Of a stretch of DNA of 64,000 nt, positions 50,977-60,215 are shown piece after piece (position 1 is the first letter of the stretch; each line of letters starts with the position of its first letter). Source of the DNA: Anaerolineales bacterium (GTDB taxonomy: Bacteria; Chloroflexota; Anaerolineae; Anaerolineales; Villigracilaceae); contig JAHDWB010000003.1 in NCBI GenBank assembly GCA_023382595.1, forward strand, positions 124,001-188,000, written 5' to 3'. The notes under the pieces were generated by a model that searched no databases, was not told where the DNA came from, and saw nothing but the letters and a program-made list of their open reading frames with translations. The position numbers and the translations under genes are program-made.

Positions 50977-52443
50977 ATGACCACGATCGACCTGACCATC
51001 CACAAAGACCGCCGCGCCCGCGCCATCCAACGCGCCAAAGAACGCAACATCATCATCCCCACCTACGCCCAAATGAAGGATCCATCCAAGATCCCTGCAA
51101 AGATCCAGGATGAATTGAAAGGCATCGGGCTGTGGGATATTCACCCCCTCAACCTTTTCCGCATCACCTGGAAGAATCAACCCACCGCTTCCGGCGGGAC
51201 CTTTGGCGGAGTCAATTTCATCGAGCTTCCCTCCTCGCTGACGGGAGTCAAAGCCCGCATCATTGCCATCGTCGGAAAATGGTTCCCAACCGGCGCACAC
51301 AAGGTCGGGGCGGCGTTCTCCTGTCTCGTCCCGAGACTGGTCACCGGTCAGTTCGACCCGACCACGCAAAAAGCCGTTTGGCCCTCCACGGGCAACTACT
51401 GCCGCGGCGGCGCATACGATTCAGCGTTACTGGGTTGCGAATCCATCGCCATCCTGCCCGAAGGCATGTCAAAGGAACGCTTTGAATGGCTTGCAAAAGT
51501 TGCGGGCGAGACCATCAAGACCCCCGGCTCCGAATCGAACGTGAAAGAAATCTTCGACAAATGCTGGGAACTCCGCAACTCCGGTCAGGACCTGATGATC
51601 TTCGACCAATTCCAGGAGTTCGGCAACTATCTCTGGCACTACGAAGTGACCGGTCATGCGATGGAGGAAGTGCTCAAACAGGTCATGGGACCGAACGACA
51701 GTTATCGCGGCATGGCATCCGCGACCGGCTCGGCAGGCACCATCGCCAGCGGCGATTACTTGAAGCAACTCTTCCCCGAAAGCAAGATCGTCGCCAGCGA
51801 GGCATTGCAATGCCCGACCCTGCTCGAAAACGGGTTTGGCGCACACCGCATCGAAGGCATCGGCGACAAACATGTGCCGTGGGTACATAACACCAAGAAT
51901 ACCGATGTGGTCGTCGCCATCGATGACAACGCCGTGGTCAACATCGCCCGCCTCTTCAATGAAGAGAATGGACGCGCGCTCCTCGCTGAAAAAGGCGTTC
52001 CCGAAGCAACGATCTCCAATCTCGACCTGCTCGGTTTCTCCGGCATCTCGAACGTACTTTCTGCGATCAAAACCGCCAAATATTATGAAATGGGCGAGAA
52101 CGATATCATGCTCACCATCGCCACCGACTCGATGGAACTCTACCGCTCACGCCTGCACGAAATGCATCAGGAGTTCGGTCAATACACCGAGCGCGATGCC
52201 TCCGCAGACTTCGCCCGCTACCTGCACGGACAGTCCACGGACAACATGCTTGAACTGCGCTACACCGACCGCCGCCGCGTGCACAACCTGAAATACTATA
52301 CCTGGGTCGAACAGCAGGGCAAGACCTACGAAGAAATCCAGGCGCAGTGGTATCAGCCCGATTACTGGACCAACGTCCAGAAGCAGGCGGATGAGATCGA
52401 CGAACTGATCGTGGAATTCAACAAGGAAGTTGGTTTAATCTAG
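50977..52443 (+). CDS. PLP-dependent enzyme of fold type II (tryptophan/cysteine-synthase-like)
   Basis: A 488-residue enzyme. WFPTGAHKVGAAFSCLVPRL holds the PLP lysine, VWPSTGNYCRGGAYDSALL the Ser/Asn loop, and ATGSAGTIASGDYLKQLFPE the glycine-rich phosphate site. It is longer than cysteine synthase and does not match TrpB. The substrate is unassigned. It is preceded by a strong ribosome site and promoter. No metabolic neighbours help. Confidence 0.85.
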   Translation: MTTIDLTIHKDRRARAIQRAKERNIIIPTYAQMKDPSKIPAKIQDELKGIGLWDIHPLNLFRITWKNQPTASGGTFGGVNFIELPSSLTGVKARIIAIVGKWFPTGAHKVGAAFSCLVPRLVTGQFDPTTQKAVWPSTGNYCRGGAYDSALLGCESIAILPEGMSKERFEWLAKVAGETIKTPGSESNVKEIFDKCWELRNSGQDLMIFDQFQEFGNYLWHYEVTGHAMEEVLKQVMGPNDSYRGMASATGSAGTIASGDYLKQLFPESKIVASEALQCPTLLENGFGAHRIEGIGDKHVPWVHNTKNTDVVVAIDDNAVVNIARLFNEENGRALLAEKGVPEATISNLDLLGFSGISNVLSAIKTAKYYEMGENDIMLTIATDSMELYRSRLHEMHQEFGQYTERDASADFARYLHGQSTDNMLELRYTDRRRVHNLKYYTWVEQQGKTYEEIQAQWYQPDYWTNVQKQADEIDELIVEFNKEVGLI

Positions 52444-52461
52444 TTTGTAAACCGGTCGAAA

Positions 52462-52525
52462 TTCGTTTGTAGAAAGTGGAAAGTAAAGAGTAGAATCAAC
52501 TCGTCACTTTCCACTTTCTATTTCT
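52462..52525. repeat. Inverted repeat between PLP enzyme and next gene
   Basis: TAGAAAGTGGAAAGT and ACTTTCCACTTTCTA form long complementary arms around an AGAGTAGAATC centre. It fills most of the gap. Confidence 0.7.
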
Positions 52526-52529
52526 TCAC

Positions 52530-53120
52530 ATGGCGCTTTCCCCGTCTTCCCTCGTCCTCGTCTGCCTGCTCCCCACTCCACGGGATCTGGAAATTGCGCG
52601 CCTGCTCGGCTGGTATCGCATCCCGCTTCGTACGGCGCCGAAAGTTGTCGCCGTGGATTATCTCGCGTTCTACCAGCCAGCCTCCTTCGGAGAGCGAAGC
52701 GGACAGGTCGAATTCATCGCCGAGGTCAAAGGACACGAACTCACCACCCGCGCCGAATTGCTCAAGGACGAGCCGCATCATCCGCGCGCAAACGAGGAAT
52801 ATTACAAGATCCAAATCGGCGCACTGGAGAAACTCAAGGAGCCCGTCAAAACGGATAAGTGGAGACGGCTGACGTTCCTGTATTCCACGGGCGAGTGCCT
52901 GCTCAATGCGAAAACGCTGAACGATCTTGTGGTGGAAGGCGAAGAGCGTAATCTGCTCTGGAAAAGCCTGCGCGAACGCGCCGAACAGGGGCAAACCTAC
53001 AAAACAGATCTGCCTGAAGCCGACATCCCGCCGGAAGTGCTGATGGCGCTATTAGGCATTAAAGAGCTGCAAACAGAGTACAATGAAGGCGGTCAACAAG
53101 ACTTTTTGGCAGGCACATGA
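52530..53120 (+). CDS. Conserved protein of unknown function
   Basis: A 196-residue protein that I cannot assign to a family. It starts with RLLGWYRIPLRTAPK-like residues after a short Pro/Leu-rich N-terminus. A central block TRAELLKDEPHHPRANEEYY and KWRRLTFLYSTGECLLNAK follows, and the end is acidic. The pattern reminds me of proteins that occur near nucleases or helicases, but I cannot name one. It lies 81 bases upstream of the roadblock/TnpA-like fusion gene. No ribosome site is visible. Confidence 0.6.
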   Translation: MALSPSSLVLVCLLPTPRDLEIARLLGWYRIPLRTAPKVVAVDYLAFYQPASFGERSGQVEFIAEVKGHELTTRAELLKDEPHHPRANEEYYKIQIGALEKLKEPVKTDKWRRLTFLYSTGECLLNAKTLNDLVVEGEERNLLWKSLRERAEQGQTYKTDLPEADIPPEVLMALLGIKELQTEYNEGGQQDFLAGT

Positions 53121-53201
53121 CAATTTTGTTTGGAAATAGCCGAAAAATAGCCCCGAAGTCGCCTTGATTCCCCTTTTACTCAGTGATAAACTTTCTACGA
53201 A

Positions 53202-54812
53202 ATGCCAGCGGACATCCTGATCGTCACTCCCAACTCCAGCTTTGGAGAAACCGTCCATCGTAAATTGGAGGAATCATCCCTCTATCGGGCGCACGTTGTC
53301 AACAACAAGGCTTCCGCTGTAGTACGAGCGGACGAAGTCGGCGCCCCGCTTGCCATGCTCGATGCTGCGCTTGGCGAAGACTGGGTGAACGAAATCGGCA
53401 ACGCGTTACGCACCGTCCGGCAGGGCATCAACCTGATCATCCTGTGCGATGAAGAAGGCGATCCGCCCGCATTCGATGACTTGCGCCCGTGGATCCTTGT
53501 CCGCAAGCCGTTTAGATTGGCAGAATTTATGAACGCAATCAGCAAACCCCAACCATCCCCCTCCCCGGCAGTGCCCATCACGCAGCACACCACCATTCCG
53601 TGGTTAAGCGATGTGAGCAAAGCCGCCCAGCACCTCACCCGTCTCACGTTGGAATCGTCCGCGCAAGCTGCGCTGATCACCCGCAAAAGCGACCTGTGGG
53701 CATACGCGGGCGGTCTCTCGCAAAACGCCGCGAAGGAAGTTGCGCAAGCTGTTACACGGAATTGGGACGGGCAGAAAGGCTCCGATCTCCTGCGTTTCAT
53801 TCGACTGGAAAGCACAAAAGCGGAGCATATGCTGTACGCCACCCGCCTCACCTCCGACACCGTGCTTGCTCTTGTTTTCGACGCTGAGACTCCCTTTAGC
53901 ACGATCCGCTCCCAGGCGAGCCAGCTTGTGAACGATCTCGGCAGCGAGCACACGGCAGACCAGCGACCCGCGCAGGTTTTGTCCGATGCGATGAACGAGG
54001 AGGAAGACATCAATATTCCTTCGATCTCGAACATTCTTACGGACATCCCTGCCCCCACACCCGAACCACCCTCCACACATATCTTCAGCGTGCCGCGCCA
54101 AAAGGAGGATTTCGATCCCAATCAGACGCGTGTCGCGGAATCTCTGTCGAACGCATCCGTCTTCAACCGGGATGCGAATCCGCCCCAGCGCAGGCAAAAC
54201 ATCGAGGTGACGCAGCAATCTCAAAGTCAGGAACGAGGCGTGGAAACCCAGACCACGTTCGATGATGTGGAAGTGACCGCCCCGTCCCGCTCGAAACCGA
54301 GACCCAGTACGCCCGTTGCCGTCCCGCAGCCCGGCGAAGCGGACGTCACCCGTGAAAGTCCGACCACCGAGGCGGCGAAGAAATTGGTGGTGGAGCCGAT
54401 CACGGCGGGGCTGTATCACCTGACCTATGCGTGCCTGCTCGTGCCGCGCTTTTCGTCACATTACATCACCGGCGATCTTGCGGATCATATGGGTGAATGG
54501 CTGCCGAATATCTGCATTGCCTTCGGCTGGCGGCTGGAATTTTTGGCTGTGCGTCCCGAATATTTGCAGTGGGTTGTAAACGTCCAGCCGAATACATCGC
54601 CCGGTTACCTGATGCGCATCATGCGACAGCAAACGTCCGAGAAGATTTTTAGCGAATTCCCGCGTTTGAAGAAGGAAAATCCATCAGGCGATTTTTGGGC
54701 GCCCGGATATCTCATCATGGGCGGAACACAACCGCACCCCGCGCAGTTGGTGAAGGATTACATCCGCCAGACGCGCCAGCGGCAGGGACAGGAAGATTCG
54801 TCGGGGCGGTAA
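53202..54812 (+). CDS. Pseudo-receiver/roadblock-like protein with an IS200-transposase-like C-terminal domain
   Basis: A 536-residue protein in three parts. Residues 5-115 resemble a response-regulator receiver (Asp54 in LAMLDAALG, Lys in LVRKPFRLAEF), but the acidic pair near residue 9 is missing. Residues 130-250 resemble a roadblock/LC7 domain (AALITRKSDLWAYAGG, AEHMLYATRLTSDTVLALVF). A disordered linker follows. Residues 395-525 match the TnpA (Y1) fold of IS200/IS605: YHLTYACLLVPRFSSHYITG, and a Tyr at 520 in VKDYIRQ. The HUH motif (usually PDHVH) reads PEYLQ, so both His are lost. Probably a domesticated, non-transposing DNA- or RNA-binding regulator. Confidence 0.6.
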   Translation: MPADILIVTPNSSFGETVHRKLEESSLYRAHVVNNKASAVVRADEVGAPLAMLDAALGEDWVNEIGNALRTVRQGINLIILCDEEGDPPAFDDLRPWILVRKPFRLAEFMNAISKPQPSPSPAVPITQHTTIPWLSDVSKAAQHLTRLTLESSAQAALITRKSDLWAYAGGLSQNAAKEVAQAVTRNWDGQKGSDLLRFIRLESTKAEHMLYATRLTSDTVLALVFDAETPFSTIRSQASQLVNDLGSEHTADQRPAQVLSDAMNEEEDINIPSISNILTDIPAPTPEPPSTHIFSVPRQKEDFDPNQTRVAESLSNASVFNRDANPPQRRQNIEVTQQSQSQERGVETQTTFDDVEVTAPSRSKPRPSTPVAVPQPGEADVTRESPTTEAAKKLVVEPITAGLYHLTYACLLVPRFSSHYITGDLADHMGEWLPNICIAFGWRLEFLAVRPEYLQWVVNVQPNTSPGYLMRIMRQQTSEKIFSEFPRLKKENPSGDFWAPGYLIMGGTQPHPAQLVKDYIRQTRQRQGQEDSSGR

Positions 54813-54840
54813 TTTGCCTGAAACAAAAGTTCTATTTTCA

Positions 54841-54877
54841 AAAACGCAGAGTATAATAAACTCTGCGTTTTATTTTT
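54841..54877 (+). terminator. Terminator with a -10-like loop upstream of polA
   Basis: AAAACGCAGAG pairs with CTCTGCGTTTT, followed by ATTTTT. The loop is TATAATAAA, so the same DNA may hold the polA -10 box (54852-54857). Confidence 0.75.
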
Positions 54878-54889
54878 AAGGATACTCCC

Positions 54890-57694
54890 ATGCCCCCAAC
54901 TCTTTACTTGATCGACGGACACGCACTTGCCTACCGCATGTACTTTGCCCTGACCGCGGGTGGAAGTTCGCAGCGCTGGGTGAACTCCAAAGGTGAACCG
55001 ACGGCAGGCATCTACGGTTTTGCGCGCGAATTGATCCGCGTGCTGGAGCAGGAAAAGCCCGAATACCTCGCCGTAGCCTTCGACGTTGGAAAAACCTTCC
55101 GCGATGATATCTTCCCCGAATATAAAGCCACGCGCGAGAAAATGCCCGATGACCTGCGCCCGCAGATCGAACGCATCCGCGAGATGGTGGATCTGTTCAA
55201 TATCCCGCGCCTCGAAATGGACGGCTACGAAGCGGACGATGTGCTTGGCACAGTGGCGTATCTCGCCGCCGGGCAGGGACTGGGCGTGAAGATCATCACC
55301 GGCGACCGCGACCTGCTGCAGCTGGTCAACGAGCGCACGGCGGTCTATCTCGCAGGCGATGACCAAACCTACATCACCGATGCGGATGTGGTCAAAAAAC
55401 TGGGTGTGCGTCCGAGTCAAGTGGTGGATTACAAAGCCATCGTCGGCGATACATCCGATAACATCCCCGGCGTGAAGGGTGTGGGTGAAAAAACCGCCAT
55501 CTCCCTGCTCGAAAAATTCGAGACGCTGGACAATGTCTATGCGAATCTCGACCAGGTGGAAAAACGTTGGCAGGGGAAACTTGAATCCAGCAAGGAAATG
55601 GCGTACATGAGCCGCGACCTCGCGCGGATCGAAACGAATTTGACCATGAAATTCGACCTCGAACACGCGAAAGTCACGCCATTCGACGGCACAAAACTCG
55701 AGGCGTTTTTCAAGGAAATGGAATTCCGCACACTGATCAGCAAAGTCCCTGCCATCAGCAGAGGCGTGGCAGAAACCATATCAACGTCCGCGCCGAAGAC
55801 TGCCAAAACCAAAAGCGGGCAGATGACGATGTTCGTCAACGAGCCGCAGGTTGTGACGGAGATCAAGCCTTCGAACATCGAAGTCGTCATCGTGGATACG
55901 GAAGCGAAGTTGAGAGACCTTGTCAAAGAACTTTCCAAAGCCAAGGTCATTTCGTTCGATACTGAGACCACCGACACGGACGAAATGCGCGCAGATATGG
56001 TCGGCATATCGCTTTCCGTACAAGAAGGGACCGGCTATTATATTCCCATCGGTCATACATCGGGGAACAACCTTTTGCTGGAAATGGTCATCGAAGCGCT
56101 GATGCCATCCATGACGAACCCGAAGATCGGCAAGCTCGCGCACAATGCAAAATATGATTACATCATCCTCGCGCGGCATGGACTCGTCACATCCCCGCTG
56201 ACGTTCGACACCATGCTGGCAGAGTTCATCGCAGACCCGTCCTCGCGCAATATGGGGCTGAAGAATCTCGCTGCCGCAAAGCTCGATGAAGAAATGACCC
56301 ACATCGAAGAACTGATCGGCAAGGGAAAAAAGCAGATCAGCATGGCAGACGTTGCAATTGAGACTGCCGCGAACTACGCCGCTGCCGATGCCGAAACCAC
56401 CCTGCGACTGATGCCGATCATGGAGCGAGAACTGGAACGTGTGAACGGCAGGAACATTCTTGACGAGATTGACATGCCGCTCAGCGCCGTGCTCGCCGAA
56501 ATGGAAATGACCGGCGCGCTGGTGGACACCGATTTCTTTGGCAAAATGTCAAAGGATCTGGCAAGCCGTCTCGCGGAAATCGAAAAGGAGATATTCGGTC
56601 ACGTCGGAAAGACATTCAATATTAATTCGCCGCAGCAACTCTCGGATGTGCTATTCAATCATTTGCGCCTCGAACCACCCGACAAAGGGCGCAAAACGAC
56701 GACAGGCTTTTACTCCACCTCGGCGGACGTGCTGGAGGCGTTGCGCGGAAAACATCCCGTGTTGGATTTCATCCTTGAACACCGCGAACTCTCCAAATTA
56801 AAATCCACCTATGTGGATGCGCTTCCCGCCGCCATCAACCCAAACACGGGACGAGTACACACCTCCTACAGCCAGATCGGCGCGGTGACGGGACGCCTCT
56901 CGTCCAATAACCCGAACTTGCAGAACATCCCCATCCGCACCGAAACAGGACGGAGAGTCCGCAACGGGTTTATCGCGGACAAGGGAAACGTCCTGCTCTC
57001 GGTGGATTATTCACAGATCGAGCTGCGCATCGTCGCGCACATGGCGCAGGACGAAGCCATGCTGGCTGCCTTCCGCGCGGGAGAGGATATCCACGCTACG
57101 ACCGCCGCCGCCATCTACGACATCGAGCTGGACAAGGTCACCAAGGATATGCGCCGCCACGCAAAAGCCATCAACTTCGGGTTGATCTACGGCATGTCGG
57201 CATTTGGACTCACCCGCACCACCGAGTTGACGCTGGCAGAGGCGGAGGATTTCGTCAAAGCCTATTTCAGGAAATTCCCCGGCATAAAAAACTATCTGGA
57301 CGGCATCCGCCGCCAGGCTGCCGAGATCGGTTACGTCGAAACCCTGCTCGGGCGTAGAAGATATTTCCCGGCATTGCAGACCAAGACCAATGTCCAGATG
57401 AAGAACCGCGAGGAGCGCGAAGCCATCAACGCACCGATCCAAGGCACGGCGGCTGACATCATGAAGATCGCAATGATCCGCATCCCGCCTGCGCTCCAAT
57501 CTGCGGGGTTGACAGGAAAAATGCTTCTGCAAGTCCATGATGAACTCGTGCTGGAATGCCCCGAAAAGGAAATGGAAAAGACTGCGCAGGTCGTGCAGGG
57601 AACAATGTCAAACGCCTACCCAATGAGCATCCCCCTGGAAACGGAAGCAAGAGCCGGTGTGAACTGGGGCGAGATGAAGGTTATAATTACATAA
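54890..57694 (+). CDS. polA: DNA polymerase I
   Basis: A 934-residue three-domain polymerase. Residues 1-300 are the 5'-3' exonuclease (YLIDGHALAYRMYFALTAGG, ITGDRDLLQLVNERT, DNIPGVKGVGEKTAISLLEK). Residues 335-500 keep the 3'-5' proofreading site (SFDTETTD, HNAKYDYI, YAAADAETTLRL). The polymerase motifs A (SVDYSQIELRIVAHMAQD), B (RRHAKAINFGLIYGMSAFGL) and C (LLQVHDELVLECP) are intact. An AAGGA ribosome site precedes the ATG. It is a full-length, proofreading enzyme. Confidence 0.96.
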   Translation: MPPTLYLIDGHALAYRMYFALTAGGSSQRWVNSKGEPTAGIYGFARELIRVLEQEKPEYLAVAFDVGKTFRDDIFPEYKATREKMPDDLRPQIERIREMVDLFNIPRLEMDGYEADDVLGTVAYLAAGQGLGVKIITGDRDLLQLVNERTAVYLAGDDQTYITDADVVKKLGVRPSQVVDYKAIVGDTSDNIPGVKGVGEKTAISLLEKFETLDNVYANLDQVEKRWQGKLESSKEMAYMSRDLARIETNLTMKFDLEHAKVTPFDGTKLEAFFKEMEFRTLISKVPAISRGVAETISTSAPKTAKTKSGQMTMFVNEPQVVTEIKPSNIEVVIVDTEAKLRDLVKELSKAKVISFDTETTDTDEMRADMVGISLSVQEGTGYYIPIGHTSGNNLLLEMVIEALMPSMTNPKIGKLAHNAKYDYIILARHGLVTSPLTFDTMLAEFIADPSSRNMGLKNLAAAKLDEEMTHIEELIGKGKKQISMADVAIETAANYAAADAETTLRLMPIMERELERVNGRNILDEIDMPLSAVLAEMEMTGALVDTDFFGKMSKDLASRLAEIEKEIFGHVGKTFNINSPQQLSDVLFNHLRLEPPDKGRKTTTGFYSTSADVLEALRGKHPVLDFILEHRELSKLKSTYVDALPAAINPNTGRVHTSYSQIGAVTGRLSSNNPNLQNIPIRTETGRRVRNGFIADKGNVLLSVDYSQIELRIVAHMAQDEAMLAAFRAGEDIHATTAAAIYDIELDKVTKDMRRHAKAINFGLIYGMSAFGLTRTTELTLAEAEDFVKAYFRKFPGIKNYLDGIRRQAAEIGYVETLLGRRRYFPALQTKTNVQMKNREEREAINAPIQGTAADIMKIAMIRIPPALQSAGLTGKMLLQVHDELVLECPEKEMEKTAQVVQGTMSNAYPMSIPLETEARAGVNWGEMKVIIT

Positions 57695-57723
57695 TCGTCA
57701 TCAGGAATCTGAATATACGAAAG

Positions 57724-57729
57724 TAAAAT
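57724..57729 (+). promoter_or_regulatory. -10 box of the TPR gene; short leader
   Basis: TAAAAT ends ten bases before the ATG at 57740. Confidence 0.4.
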
Positions 57730-57739
57730 CAACTTCACT

Positions 57740-60055
57740 ATGCCCGAACGAGACGACGTATTTCAAAAAGCAATGAACGATGGGCACTCCGCCGCCTGGG
57801 ACCAGGAGTGGGGCAAGGCAGCCAATGCCTACCGCCGCGCGCTGGAGGAGTTTCCCGATCATCCCAAGGCGCTAAACAGCCTGGGGCTTGCGCTCTATCA
57901 ACTTAACAATGTCGAAGAGGCATTGCAGATCTATACGCGCGTCTCCAAGATCACGCCCGACGACCCAGTGTCGATGGAAAAAGTGGCACAACTTTCCGAG
58001 CGGACCGGCGACTTAAAAGCCGCCGTGGATGCGGCGATCCGCGCAGGGGATCTCTTTCTCAAACAACGCGATACCGAAAAGGCGCTGGAAAACTGGGTGC
58101 GCGTCACCAACATCAACCCTGAAAACGCAATCGCCCATTCGCGTCTTGCACAAGTCCACGAAAAACTGGGGCATAAACAACAGGCAGTGATGGAGTATCT
58201 CGCCATTGCCAGCATCATCCAGCGCGCAGGTAACATGGAAAAAACGCTGGAGATGGTGAATAAAGCCCAATCCCTTCTGCCCGACAGTCCCGAAGTGAAA
58301 CAGGCGCAGACGCTTCTCAAAACGGGACAACTGCTTCCAAGACCCGTGCGCGGGAAAGGCGGGACAGGTCCCATCCGCATGGCGCAGGTCAAGGAATTAC
58401 AAAAACCGCTCGCTTCGCGCGCCTCCTCCGGGCTGGACCCGGTCGCTGAGGCGCGCCAAAAGGCATTGACCCAGCTGGCGGAGTTACTCTTCGAATATTC
58501 CGACGACAGCCCCGCAGCACAGGAACGCCGCGGTCTATCCGCCATTGTGAAAGGCACAGGCGGTCTCTCCATGCAGCACGCCGAACAGACCAAGGTCGTC
58601 CTGCATCTCGGTCAGGCAATTGATGCACAGTCCAAAGGCAATGATTCGCAGGCTGCGGAGGAAATGGAGGGCGCACTCGAAGCAGGTTTCAAACATCCAG
58701 CCTTGTATTTCACGCTCGGACTTTTACGTTTTAAAGGCGAGCGTTTCGAAACCGCCCAGCGCTTCCTGCAAAACTCCGTCAAGCATAACGACTACGCGCT
58801 TCCAACCCGTCTTCTGTTGGGACAAATGCTCGAACGAAAATCGCTCCACCATGAAGCGGCTTTGGAATATCTGGAAGCGTTGAAATCCGCCGATGCCATG
58901 ACCGTCCCTGCCGAAATTGCCGACGACATCCGTCAGCAATATGAACCGCTGATCGAAGCGTATCAAAACCAAACGGATGAAGAGGCGATCCGCAAAATCT
59001 GTCAGAACATCCACGGACTCCTGATGCGTCCCGACTGGCGGGAACAACTTCACAAAACTCGCGAACAAATGCCAAAACAGGAGGGCGATCTACCTGCCCC
59101 GCTTGCAGAAGTCATCCTGCAAGCCCAATCCAGTTCGGTGCTCGAATCGATGAACCATATCAACCAATTGGCGCGTACGGGCAGTTTGCGCTCCGCCATG
59201 GACGAGGCGTATGACGCACTTCAATACGCCCCCACCTACCTACCGCTCCACACGCTCATGGGTGATCTGCTCGTTCAGGAAGGGCGCCCGAACGACGCCA
59301 TTACAAAGTTCGGCGTGGTGGCGCAAGCCTATAGCGCTCGCGGCGAAGTGCTGCAAGCGACAAAACTTCTGCGCCGCATCATCCAGATCTCGCCCATGGA
59401 TATGAGCGCGCGCAAACGCTTGATCGAACAATTCGTGGCGCGCGGTCAAACCGACGATGCTGTCCGCGAATATCTTGAACTCGCAGCCATCTATTACCGC
59501 CTCGCCGAACTGGACATGGCGCGGAAAACCTTTACCACCGCCCTACGGCTTGTTCAGCGAGGCAACGCCAGCCGCGATTGGAATGTACATATCCTGCAAC
59601 GCATGGCAGATATCGACATGCAGCGGCTGGATTGGAAACAAGCCCTGCGCGTCTTCGAACAGATCCGCACCCTTTCGCCGGACGACGATGCCGTGCGAAA
59701 ACAGATCATCGAACTCAACCTGCGCATGGCGCAGCCGGACAAAGCCATCAACGAACTTGAAAACTACATCAACCACCTGGAAAGCCAGAACAAGAATGAA
59801 CCGGCGCTTGCCTTCCTCGAGGAACTGGTCAACGACCATGGCGACCAGCCTTTGCTCAAGCGCACCCTCGCGGCGCAGCTTCACCGAGCCAACCGCACAG
59901 CACAAGCCGTCCGCGTACTCGATGAACTGGGCGACACCCTCTTCCAAAACGGTGACAAACATGGCGCAATGGAGGTCATCAACCAGATCATCCTGATGAG
60001 CCCGCCCAATGTGGAAGATTATCGCCAACTATACGACCAGATGCGAAAAGGATGA
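57740..60055 (+). CDS. Tetratricopeptide-repeat protein
   Basis: A 771-residue soluble protein made mostly of TPR helices (EWGKAANAYRRALEEFPDHP, LNSLGLALYQLNNVEEALQI, LFLKQRDTEKALENWVRVTN, and further repeats near residues 530-740). No enzymatic domain is visible. TPR arrays mediate protein-protein interactions. It follows polA by 45 bases and ends at a terminator. Partner unknown. Confidence 0.8.
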   Translation: MPERDDVFQKAMNDGHSAAWDQEWGKAANAYRRALEEFPDHPKALNSLGLALYQLNNVEEALQIYTRVSKITPDDPVSMEKVAQLSERTGDLKAAVDAAIRAGDLFLKQRDTEKALENWVRVTNINPENAIAHSRLAQVHEKLGHKQQAVMEYLAIASIIQRAGNMEKTLEMVNKAQSLLPDSPEVKQAQTLLKTGQLLPRPVRGKGGTGPIRMAQVKELQKPLASRASSGLDPVAEARQKALTQLAELLFEYSDDSPAAQERRGLSAIVKGTGGLSMQHAEQTKVVLHLGQAIDAQSKGNDSQAAEEMEGALEAGFKHPALYFTLGLLRFKGERFETAQRFLQNSVKHNDYALPTRLLLGQMLERKSLHHEAALEYLEALKSADAMTVPAEIADDIRQQYEPLIEAYQNQTDEEAIRKICQNIHGLLMRPDWREQLHKTREQMPKQEGDLPAPLAEVILQAQSSSVLESMNHINQLARTGSLRSAMDEAYDALQYAPTYLPLHTLMGDLLVQEGRPNDAITKFGVVAQAYSARGEVLQATKLLRRIIQISPMDMSARKRLIEQFVARGQTDDAVREYLELAAIYYRLAELDMARKTFTTALRLVQRGNASRDWNVHILQRMADIDMQRLDWKQALRVFEQIRTLSPDDDAVRKQIIELNLRMAQPDKAINELENYINHLESQNKNEPALAFLEELVNDHGDQPLLKRTLAAQLHRANRTAQAVRVLDELGDTLFQNGDKHGAMEVINQIILMSPPNVEDYRQLYDQMRKG

Positions 60056-60061
60056 CAGAGG

Positions 60062-60087
60062 ATGCCCATCACAAGATGGGCATTTTC
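60062..60087 (+). terminator. Terminator of the TPR gene
   Basis: ATGCCCATC pairs with GATGGGCAT around four bases and ends in TTTTC. Confidence 0.85.
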
Positions 60088-60181
60088 ATCTCTCCGCTTC
60101 GTACGGGACCTGCACCTGCTCCGCCATGCGGACAACTCCCAGCCTGTGACTAAAGTCCCAAACACCGATTGACCTCCATGC

Positions 60182-60187
60182 TATAAT
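60182..60187 (+). promoter_or_regulatory. -10 box of the heme A synthase gene
   Basis: TATAAT 34 bases before the ATG at 60216, with a GGAGAAA ribosome site between. Confidence 0.6.
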
Positions 60188-60215
60188 CGCCGCGATACAA
60201 AATCGGAGAAACAAC

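Noticed and set aside
53202-54812. Active IS200/IS605 insertion sequence
   Set aside because: HUH histidines are absent, the domain is fused to unrelated N-terminal modules, and no hairpin ends or tnpB are seen next to it.
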